Shown in pieces: positions 1 through 6,564 of a DNA stretch of 12,359 bases. Position 1 is the stretch's first letter; each line of letters opens with the position of its first letter. The position numbers and the translations under genes were made by a program. The notes under the pieces were generated by a model, which was not told the DNA's origin, did not search any database, and worked only from the letters and a program-made list of their open reading frames with translations. Origin of the DNA: Phycisphaeraceae bacterium (GTDB taxonomy: Bacteria > Planctomycetota > Phycisphaerae > Phycisphaerales > Phycisphaeraceae); NCBI GenBank assembly GCA_007119405.1, contig SKPT01000417.1, positions 1-12,359 of the forward strand, written 5' to 3'.

Positions 1-1
1 T

Positions 2-2830
2 GCCGAGGGCGAGAGCTTCCTCGTCACGCGACAGGCGGATTTTCGCGGCTGGCGGTGGCTGGAGTTTGATCTGACCGGTGAAGACGTGCCCGAGGCGTGG
101 GATGGCAGTGCCCCCAGCGGGCTGGTGGCCTTCCCGTTGCGATCGATCAGTGTCGTCTGGTTCGCCCGTGAGGCTGGGCCCAGTGAGCTGACGGTCAACG
201 CGATGCTGGGGCTGTCGGACCAGTCGGGACGGCGGCAAGCGTCGCTGGCCGGGACGACCGAGCTCGAGCCCGGCCGGCCGTTGGCCCTGCCGCTGGTGAT
301 CGTCGGCGACCAGGGCCCGCAGGACGCGACGATCGAATATCAATTGCAGCACGATCCGCGCCTGACCGCGCTTCACCCGCTGCATCCGGACCACGGCAGC
401 GACCGGGCGCTCGATCGGCCGAGCTGGACGGAGCTCGAGGGCGAGGTGATCGAGCGCGGTTCGCTGACGGACCCGACGCCCGGCACCGCGGCGTCGCTGC
501 CCTGGGGCGGCGAGCACACGGAAGCCTTTCAGTACGTCGACCTGGAGTCAACGCGACAGATCACACACCTGGCCTACACCGCCGCCGACGCGAACTGGAT
601 CTGGAAGCTCGACATCGCCGCTTCGGACGACGGCCAGAGCTGGCACGACGTGCCGGGGCTTCAGGACCTCGATCTGCACCAGCGCTGGGGCGAGCAGGAA
701 CTTGCGGTGACCGAGCCCTTCGACGCCCGATACCTGCGCCTGCGCTACCACAGCGCCGATCCGGTCGACACGATCCGCATGCCGCAGCGGCTGCGCGTCT
801 ATGACGGGCTGGACAACGAGGACTGGGCGCTGCCGGCGATCGGCGAGGTGCTGGCCTCGGGCCGGCACAACGTCACGATCCCGGCGCAGTCGCTGGCCGC
901 CGTCGAGCTGACCGGCGACGGGCCGATGCAGCCCGGCTCGTACCTGCTTGCCGCCCGCGTCGAGGCCCAGACCGGCACCGAGCTGGTGCTGGAGCGCCTG
1001 TTTGTCCTGCCCGAGCCGGTCACCGCCGAGCAGCAGCGCCGCGCGCGCATCGCGCTGAACTCCTCCGACCACACGCTCGCGCCGCTGCACCGGCGGCTGG
1101 GCATCGGGTGGGTGCGCTTTGAAAACCTCAAGTGGCGCATGGCCTCGCCCGAGCGCGACCGCTTCGACTTCACCGGCATCCCGCCATGGAACGTCGACCA
1201 CGACACCTGGCTCGGGACGATGGCGGCGGAGAACATCCAGGTGCTGCCCTACCTGTTCATGTGCCCGGAGTGGGCCAGCTCCGCGCCCGAGGATGCCTCC
1301 CGGCGGTACATGCACCCGCCGCAGGATTACGAGGACTACGCCGAGTTCGTCTTCCAGACGGTGGCGCGCTACGGCCACGTCGAGCATGACCCGGACGTGC
1401 TCAAGACCGAGGACAAGCGGACCGGTCTGGGCTTGCTCGACGTCTACGAGCTCTGGAACGAGCCGAACCTCAACGACCCGAACTGGGGACACTGGATCGG
1501 CACGTTGGAGGAGTATTTCGAAATGTTCCGCCTCGGCGCCGAGGCGGCGAAGCGCGCCGACCCCGACGCCCGCGTCGCCAACGCCGGCTTCGCGGGGATC
1601 ACCCTGGGGCTGGTCGATCGCCTGCGCAGCCACGAGTACGACGACGGCAAGCGGCCGCTGGACTTCATCGACGTGCTGAGCGTGCACACGTACACCGGCC
1701 CCAAGTCGCCGGAGCGCTCGGTCGTGGACACCAACGTGGATCGCTCGGGCAACGTCGAGGGCGAGGTCTCACACGAGGAGCACCTGCGCCGGCTGGTGCA
1801 CTGGCGCGACGAGCATCGCCCGGCCATGCCCATCTGGTTGACCGAGACCGGCTACGACAGCCGCGGCCCGCGCGGGGTGACCGAGCGGCTCCAGGCCGCC
1901 TACAACGTGCGCAACACCACGATGATGCTCGCCGCGGGCATCGACAGCGTGCACATCTTCCGCGAGGTCGGCTCCAGCGACGGGCTCTACGCCGCCTCCG
2001 GGCTGCAGCGCAATGACCTGTCCTTCAAGCCCTCCTGGTTCGCCGTGGCCACGCTCATCCGGCAGGTGGACGGCGTGCAGCGCATGCATCGCCTGCCGCA
2101 CGAGCACGACGACGTGTATCTCTATGCGTTCGAGCGCGGCGGCAAGTGGACCGTCGCCGCCTGGGCGGTGGAGACCGAGGTGCCGCTGGGACTGGACTTG
2201 GGCGCGGCCGAGGTGACGTACACGTTCGGCCGACGGGCACCGCTCGCGGACGCCGCCGCGCTGGTGCTGACCGACATGTCCGTGTACATCAGCGAGATCG
2301 AGAACACCGCGCCGCTGCTGGCGCTGATCGAACGAAGCCAGGCCGAGCACGATCGCTGGCGACGTGAACGCGCCCGCCTGGCCGAGGCGCGGGCCTACCT
2401 GTTCGACTTCGGCTCGATGCAGCACGTCGGCGCGACGGACGTCGGCGGGCCGAGGCGATTCACGCCCGTCATCGCCGAGCACGTCTACCGCCCCGAGCGC
2501 GGCCATGGGTTTGTCGATCAACCGGCGCGGCAGGACAACGACGCGCACTGGATCGCCAGCCCCACGCAGCGCTCCAGCACCCGGGTCGACGGCGGCGCAC
2601 GCTTCCGCATCGACCTCGAGCCCGGCCGCTACGACCTGAGCATGAACGTTCGCCCCACCGGCGCCGCCGCCACGGTTTACCTGGAGACGGGCGACGGCCA
2701 GAGCGCGAGCCTCGCGTTCACGCGCGACGACACGTGGGCCGATCGGGCCATCGACGTCACCGGCGACGCGCTGGTGCTGCGATTTGGAAGCATGGCCGAC
2801 ATCGCCTACATCCGCCTCGTGTCACGATGA
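2..2830 (+). CDS. Multidomain clan GH-A glycoside hydrolase (GH39-like), 5' partial
   Basis: The frame is open from base 2, so the gene begins upstream; the GTG at 86 is only the first start-like codon in view and is not favoured. About 942 residues are visible. Order of parts: an N-terminal beta-rich segment; a discoidin (F5/8 type C)-like module at about bases 400-760, recognisable from the pattern running from FQYVDL to YLRLRY; a TIM barrel at about 1040-2080; and a C-terminal beta-sandwich at about 2390-2827 that begins YLFDFGS and resembles carbohydrate-binding modules found on esterases and lyases. In the barrel, ELWNEPN gives the presumed acid/base Glu at 1460-1462 and WLTETGYDS the presumed nucleophile Glu at 1844-1846, the usual clan GH-A arrangement. 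It probably acts on extracellular polysaccharide. Exact family and substrate are not settled: GH39-like is my best reading, and GH5-type relatives are possible. It converges with the transporter operon and need not share its substrate. Confidence 0.85.
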   Translation, partial: AEGESFLVTRQADFRGWRWLEFDLTGEDVPEAWDGSAPSGLVAFPLRSISVVWFAREAGPSELTVNAMLGLSDQSGRRQASLAGTTELEPGRPLALPLVIVGDQGPQDATIEYQLQHDPRLTALHPLHPDHGSDRALDRPSWTELEGEVIERGSLTDPTPGTAASLPWGGEHTEAFQYVDLESTRQITHLAYTAADANWIWKLDIAASDDGQSWHDVPGLQDLDLHQRWGEQELAVTEPFDARYLRLRYHSADPVDTIRMPQRLRVYDGLDNEDWALPAIGEVLASGRHNVTIPAQSLAAVELTGDGPMQPGSYLLAARVEAQTGTELVLERLFVLPEPVTAEQQRRARIALNSSDHTLAPLHRRLGIGWVRFENLKWRMASPERDRFDFTGIPPWNVDHDTWLGTMAAENIQVLPYLFMCPEWASSAPEDASRRYMHPPQDYEDYAEFVFQTVARYGHVEHDPDVLKTEDKRTGLGLLDVYELWNEPNLNDPNWGHWIGTLEEYFEMFRLGAEAAKRADPDARVANAGFAGITLGLVDRLRSHEYDDGKRPLDFIDVLSVHTYTGPKSPERSVVDTNVDRSGNVEGEVSHEEHLRRLVHWRDEHRPAMPIWLTETGYDSRGPRGVTERLQAAYNVRNTTMMLAAGIDSVHIFREVGSSDGLYAASGLQRNDLSFKPSWFAVATLIRQVDGVQRMHRLPHEHDDVYLYAFERGGKWTVAAWAVETEVPLGLDLGAAEVTYTFGRRAPLADAAALVLTDMSVYISEIENTAPLLALIERSQAEHDRWRRERARLAEARAYLFDFGSMQHVGATDVGGPRRFTPVIAEHVYRPERGHGFVDQPARQDNDAHWIASPTQRSSTRVDGGARFRIDLEPGRYDLSMNVRPTGAAATVYLETGDGQSASLAFTRDDTWADRAIDVTGDALVLRFGSMADIAYIRLVSR

Positions 2831-2857
2831 GACAGCGAGGATCGCGGCGGGCGCCGA

Positions 2858-2910
2858 GGCCCCGGCCCTTCCGGGGGCCATCGGAGGCCGGGGCCCGGGG
2901 CAGAGCCCCG
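2858..2910. terminator. Pair of GC-rich hairpins after the glycoside hydrolase gene
   Basis: Twenty-seven bases past the hydrolase stop is a perfect 10-bp inverted repeat (GGCCCCGGCC at 2858-2867 with GGCCGGGGCC at 2886-2895, 18-base loop). It is followed directly by a second stem of 6 bp with a 3-base loop (2896-2901 with 2905-2910). No T-run follows, so this is not a classic intrinsic terminator. It could end or stabilise the hydrolase transcript. The function is inferred from position only. Confidence 0.4.
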
Positions 2911-2959
2911 CGAATCACCCGGCGTCCGACCCACGAATCCGCCTGAAGAGCCGATCATA

Positions 2960-3047
2960 TAGGGTGGGTAGAGCGCAGCGGAACCCACCACGACGCTGGT
3001 GGATCCAGGGCAGGACTGGTGGGTTTCGCTGCGCTCTACCCACCCTA
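2960..3047. repeat. Long imperfect palindrome, REP/MITE-like
   Basis: The two 31-base arms, 2960-2990 and 3017-3047, are inverted copies with one mismatch (a possible G-U pair in RNA) around a 26-base loop. The arms carry the text GGGTGGGTAGAGCGCAGCG. I recognise this, from memory, as a short palindromic element that recurs between genes in many unrelated bacteria. It lies in the gap between convergent genes, where it could act as a two-way transcript end. No coding capacity is seen. Confidence 0.75.
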
Positions 3048-3112
3048 CAACCAGAGCTCACGGTGTTGAGTGGCACCCGTTTGCGGACGGGGTCTGCGAT
3101 TAGTGCTCGCCT

Positions 3113-3184
3113 TTATCCGTGTTCATCCGTGTGCATCTGTGGCTCTTCCTCCTCTCTGTGCTCTCTGTGCCTCTGTGGTTATCC
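3113..3184 (-). repeat. Degenerate purine-rich short tandem repeat overlapping a stop codon
   Basis: On the minus strand this reads as imperfect units of roughly 9-10 bases: first CACAGAG-type units next to the permease gene, then ACACGGATGA-type units further out. The end at 3162-3184 is 23 bases identical to 9587-9609. The TAA stop of the MalG-like gene (3179-3181) lies inside it. Similar text is common between genes in environmental bacteria (from memory). No coding role is assigned. Confidence 0.7.
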
Positions 3185-4108
3185 TTTCAACCCCGTCGAC
3201 GCGACGCTCTGGACGAAGTAGCGCTGGGCGGCGAAGAAGAGGATGACGCATGGCAGCAGCGTCACGCAGGCCGCGGCCATGAGCAGGTGGGCGTTGGCGA
3301 CGCCGTACTGGTCGCGGAAACGGTTCAGCGCCAGGGTCAACGTCGCGTTCTCCGGCGAGTGCAGGTAGATCAGGGGGGCGAGAAAGTCGTTCCAGGTGAA
3401 CATGAAGGTGTAGATGGCGACGATGGCGATGACCGGCTTGGACAGTGGCAGCATCAGCGACCAGTAGATGCGCCAGTGGCTGGCCCCGTCGACGCGCGCC
3501 GCCTCGATGAGGTCTTCGGGCACCTGAGCGAAGAACTGGCGGAAGAGGAAGACGAAGAAGGGCGAGGCGAGCCAGGCCGGGACGATCAGCGGCAGGAGGG
3601 TGTCGATCCAGCCGAGGCTGCGGAAGAGGATGAACACGGGGATCATGGTGATCTGGGCGGGGAGCATGATCGTCGCGAGCATGAGCAGGAACACGGCGTC
3701 GCGGCCGCGGAAGCGCAGGCGCGCGAAGCCGTAGCCCACGATGCTGCTGGAGAGGATCTGCCCGATGACACAGCAGACGGTGATGACGACGGTGTTGGCC
3801 AGGGCGCTGGTGAAGTCCATGCGCGCCAGGGCGTCGGGGTAGTTGTGCCACTGGGGCGTCGCGGGCAGCAGGGTTTCCCATTCGAGGCTGCTGCGCTGGG
3901 CTTCCTCCTCGGTCTTGAGGCTGGAGCTGACCATCCACGCGAAGGGGATCATGAGGATGAGCGCCCCCGCCACCAGGACGGTGTAGATGAGGGTCTGCTG
4001 GAGGCCGCGGCGCGGACCGCGCGCCGGTGGAGCCGACGCACTGGCGGACAAGCCGCCAGTGGCACCCGGCGGGGTTGTCGTTGCGGTGGCGGGGTTGGCG
4101 TAGGTCAT
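3179..4108 (-). CDS. MalG-like inner-membrane permease of a carbohydrate ABC importer (CUT1 type)
   Basis: This is a membrane-spanning subunit of a sugar importer, 309 residues. A Pro/Ala/Thr-rich cytoplasmic tail (about 1-35) is followed by about six hydrophobic helices, the first at about 40-62. The EAA loop that docks the ATPase is clear: EAARVDGASHW starting at Glu202, ending in the LP of LMLPLSKP. The C-terminus, GLKG, is the usual end of this family, so the protein looks complete. Its ATG overlaps the TGA of the upstream fusion gene (ATGA, 4105-4108), which suggests translational coupling and a heterodimer with the permease half of that fusion. The stop codon lies in a dispersed repeat shared with the regulator gene. 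By context the substrate is probably maltodextrin-like, but this cannot be read from the permease itself. Confidence 0.93.
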   Translation of the reverse strand: MTYANPATATTTPPGATGGLSASASAPPARGPRRGLQQTLIYTVLVAGALILMIPFAWMVSSSLKTEEEAQRSSLEWETLLPATPQWHNYPDALARMDFTSALANTVVITVCCVIGQILSSSIVGYGFARLRFRGRDAVFLLMLATIMLPAQITMIPVFILFRSLGWIDTLLPLIVPAWLASPFFVFLFRQFFAQVPEDLIEAARVDGASHWRIYWSLMLPLSKPVIAIVAIYTFMFTWNDFLAPLIYLHSPENATLTLALNRFRDQYGVANAHLLMAAACVTLLPCVILFFAAQRYFVQSVASTGLKG

Positions 4109-6450
4109 CGTTTCAGCCCCTCATAGTGCACGAGCCGTCGTGAGCCGCGGAACACGAGCAGCGTCAGGGCGAGGATGATCAGGAACAGGATCCACGCCAT
4201 CGCGCTGGCGTAGCCCATCTGGTGAAACTCGAAGGCGTGGCGGTAGAGGTTGAGCACGTAGAAGAGCGTGGCGTTGCCCGGGCCGCCGCCGGTCATCACG
4301 TACGCCTCGGTGAAGACCTGGAACGCGCCGATGAGGCCCATGACGACGTTGAAGAAGACCAGCGGCGAGATCATCGGCAGCGTCACGTTCCAGAACTGAC
4401 GCCACGGCCCGGCCCCGTCGATGCGCGCCGCTTCATACAGGCTCTGCGGCACACCCTTGAGCCCCGCCAGATAGATCACCATCCCCCCGCCGACGCCCCA
4501 GAGCGACATGATCACGAACGCGGGGATCGCCGCCCACTGCGCGTCAGCGGCGAACCACTCGGGCGGGCGCAGGTTTACGAGGCCCAGCAGGGGCGCGAGC
4601 ATGACGTTGAGCAGGCCGCGCTCGGCCTCGAACATCCACAGCCAGAGCGTCGCCAGCGCCACGCCGGTGACGACGCTGGGCACGAAGTAGATCGTGCGGA
4701 AGATCGCGATGCCGCGCACGGCGTGGTTCATCAGCAGCGCCACCGCCAGCGCGGCCGCCTGGCCCAGCGGCACGGCGAGCAGGGCGTAGTAGCTCGTGAC
4801 GCGCAGTGATTGGAGGAAAGCCGGGTCCTGGTCAAGGAGGTGGCGATAGTTGTCGAGCCCGACGAACTCGGCGTGGGCCAGCGGGGTCATGGCGGTCCAG
4901 CGCGCGAACGACAGCGCCAGCGAGACGATCATGGGGATGGCGGTCAGCGCGAGGAAGCCGATGATCCACGGCGCAATGAACGCCCAGCCGGTGCGCTCCT
5001 CCGTGCGGTCGACGCTGCCCAGGCGCCGGCGGCGCTGCACCCAGGTGAAGACGACGACAACGGTGACCGCAATGAGCGCGCTGGCGGCGGCGATCCGGCC
5101 CCAGGGCATGGGCTCATACTCGCCGGTGACCAGCGGCGAGGCGAGCTCGGCGCGCCAGCGCTGGTCGATGCGCTGCGTCGCCTGGTCCGCGGTCATGCGG
5201 CCGAGGACGATCACCTCGTTGAGGTATTGCTCGAGGATGCGGTCCCACTGGCGCTGCGGCGGCACCTGCGCGAGGCGGGCGTGGTCGATGAGCTCGAGGA
5301 AGAGCCCGGCGTTGTGCGGCTTGTCGCCGGGGGCGAGGAAGGCGTCGGACTCGGCGACGTCGCGCAGGGAGGGGATCGCCAGGCCAAGCTCGGCGCTCAT
5401 GACCTGGCCCTCGCGGCCGGTGAGGAACTTGAGCAGGTCGTAGGCCTCGTCGGGATGATCGGTGTCGCGCGAAATCGCCCAGGCGACAGTAAAGATCGCG
5501 GAGACGGGCTCACCCGTGTCGCTGGGCATGGGCACCACGTCCCAGTCGAAGCGGGTGACGTTGCGGAAGCGCGGCGTCATCCAGCGGCCGAGCGGCCCGA
5601 TGGCGCCGATGCGGCCGGTGAAGAAGACATCGTCGCCCTCCTCGGCGATGCCGGCGGGGTTGTAGACGCTGCGGTCGACGAAGCGCGTCTCGCGGATGAG
5701 GTTGATGGCCGCGAGCGCCTCGGGCTCGGCGAGGCGCACGTCGTCGAAGCTCTCGCCGAAGAAGTCGCCGCCGAAGCTCCAGACGATGTGGCGGAACACG
5801 GCCGGCCAGGTGTTGAGCGACCCGCCATGGATGCGCCGCCCGCCGGGGTCTTCAAGCGCGGCGATGCGTGACATGGCGTCGCGGTATTCGTCCCACGTCC
5901 AGCCGGCGTAGGGCACGGGCACGTTGGCAGCCTCGAACAGGTCGAGGTTGACGTACATGAGCGTGGTGGTGAAGTCCTTGGGCACGCCCAGCAGCGGGCC
6001 GGCCCCCGTCTGCTCGCCGTCGTAGCGGAACGAGTCCAGCAGCACGTCGTAGAAGCCGTCGAGCCAGTCGGGCTCGTCGTCGGCAGCGACGAAGGGGTCG
6101 AGCTCCAGCAGCAGGTCAAGCTCGGCGAACTCCGGCACGCCGTCGTAGGGCAGGTAGAAGAGATCCGGCGCGTCGCCGGCAGCGAACATGGTCTTGAGCT
6201 TGGGCTCGTAATCGGAGGCGTGCAGGCGGCTGACGCGCACGCGCGGGTTGAGGCGCTCGTACTCGCGCACGAGCGTCTCGACGATGGCGATCTCCTCGTT
6301 GTTGCCCCAGTGCAGGATGGTGAGCGTCACGTCGCGGTCGCCGACCCGCCACTGCTGCACGACGCGGACGCCCACGTCAAAGAACGCCCAGACCACCACG
6401 AGCAACGCGGCGAGGGCCAGGAGCCAGCGGCAAGCGGTGGTGATGAACAT
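4105..6450 (-). CDS. Fusion of membrane-anchored sugar-binding protein and MalF-like ABC permease
   Basis: One uninterrupted frame of 781 residues joins two subunits that are normally separate. Residues 8-25 form an uncleaved-looking hydrophobic anchor with no lipobox. Residues about 40-440 are a family 1 extracellular solute-binding protein (LTILHWGNNEE near the start, DAPDLFYLP, and DEAYDLLKFLTGREGQ near the end). A second helix at about 453-471, ending in QRRRR, returns the chain to the cytoplasm. Residues about 485-781 are a MalF-type permease with the EAA loop EAARIDGAGPW from Glu673. The topology is consistent: N-terminus inside, binding domain outside, permease starting inside. I chose the ATG at 6450 because the frame upstream of it is translated repeat DNA; no Shine-Dalgarno sequence is visible there. 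It sits 114 bases after the GH13 gene and overlaps the MalG-like gene by 4 bases. The substrate is inferred to be alpha-gluco-oligosaccharide. Confidence 0.92.
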   Translation of the reverse strand: MFITTACRWLLALAALLVVVWAFFDVGVRVVQQWRVGDRDVTLTILHWGNNEEIAIVETLVREYERLNPRVRVSRLHASDYEPKLKTMFAAGDAPDLFYLPYDGVPEFAELDLLLELDPFVAADDEPDWLDGFYDVLLDSFRYDGEQTGAGPLLGVPKDFTTTLMYVNLDLFEAANVPVPYAGWTWDEYRDAMSRIAALEDPGGRRIHGGSLNTWPAVFRHIVWSFGGDFFGESFDDVRLAEPEALAAINLIRETRFVDRSVYNPAGIAEEGDDVFFTGRIGAIGPLGRWMTPRFRNVTRFDWDVVPMPSDTGEPVSAIFTVAWAISRDTDHPDEAYDLLKFLTGREGQVMSAELGLAIPSLRDVAESDAFLAPGDKPHNAGLFLELIDHARLAQVPPQRQWDRILEQYLNEVIVLGRMTADQATQRIDQRWRAELASPLVTGEYEPMPWGRIAAASALIAVTVVVVFTWVQRRRRLGSVDRTEERTGWAFIAPWIIGFLALTAIPMIVSLALSFARWTAMTPLAHAEFVGLDNYRHLLDQDPAFLQSLRVTSYYALLAVPLGQAAALAVALLMNHAVRGIAIFRTIYFVPSVVTGVALATLWLWMFEAERGLLNVMLAPLLGLVNLRPPEWFAADAQWAAIPAFVIMSLWGVGGGMVIYLAGLKGVPQSLYEAARIDGAGPWRQFWNVTLPMISPLVFFNVVMGLIGAFQVFTEAYVMTGGGPGNATLFYVLNLYRHAFEFHQMGYASAMAWILFLIILALTLLVFRGSRRLVHYEGLKR

Positions 6451-6453
6451 TTC

Positions 6454-6474
6454 AATGCAGAATGCAGAATGCAG
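6454..6474. repeat. Three tandem copies of a 7-base unit against the fusion gene start
   Basis: AATGCAG is repeated three times (6454-6460, 6461-6467, 6468-6474). The array ends three bases before the ATG of the minus-strand fusion gene and fills the place where its ribosome binding site would be expected. Confidence 0.85.
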
Positions 6475-6489
6475 AAACGGAGGCGGGGG

Positions 6490-6558
6490 CCACGAAGGCG
6501 CGAAGGGCACGAAGGATGCACGAAGAAAGCCCGGAGCAACCCTTCGTGGCCTTCGTGG
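6490..6558 (-). repeat. Inverted CACGAAGG-type repeat between hydrolase and transporter genes
   Basis: Degenerate CCACGAAGG units occur in both directions. In the minus-strand transcript, 6558-6540 can pair with 6507-6490: a 9-bp stem, a small internal loop, then 7 bp, enclosing 32 bases. This resembles an intercistronic hairpin element. It could protect the upstream hydrolase message or reduce expression of the transporter genes, as REP elements do between malE and malF in E. coli (known); the parallel is inference. Confidence 0.6.
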
Positions 6559-6564
6559 TCGGCC

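Noticed and set aside
548..1687. Open frame of 379 codons on the minus strand opposite the clan GH-A hydrolase
   Set aside because: It covers the catalytic barrel in antisense and shows only composition-driven sequence rich in Val, Arg and Gly.
3113..3184. CRISPR array, suggested by regular short repeats
   Set aside because: The units are about 10 bases, degenerate and contiguous, without spacers or Cas genes.
3119..4126. Open frame of 335 codons opposite the MalG-like gene
   Set aside because: It is antisense to a well-supported permease and begins in repeat DNA; the low-complexity Glu/Asp/Arg/Gly composition marks it as a shadow.
4810..5871. Open frame of 353 codons opposite the fusion gene
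   Set aside because: Antisense shadow of the solute-binding and permease domains, with no recognisable motif.
6451..6510. N-terminal extension of the fusion protein by 20 residues to an upstream ATG
   Set aside because: The added residues are translated repeat DNA (three 7-base copies and CACGAAGG units), and the anchor helix follows naturally from the ATG at 6450.
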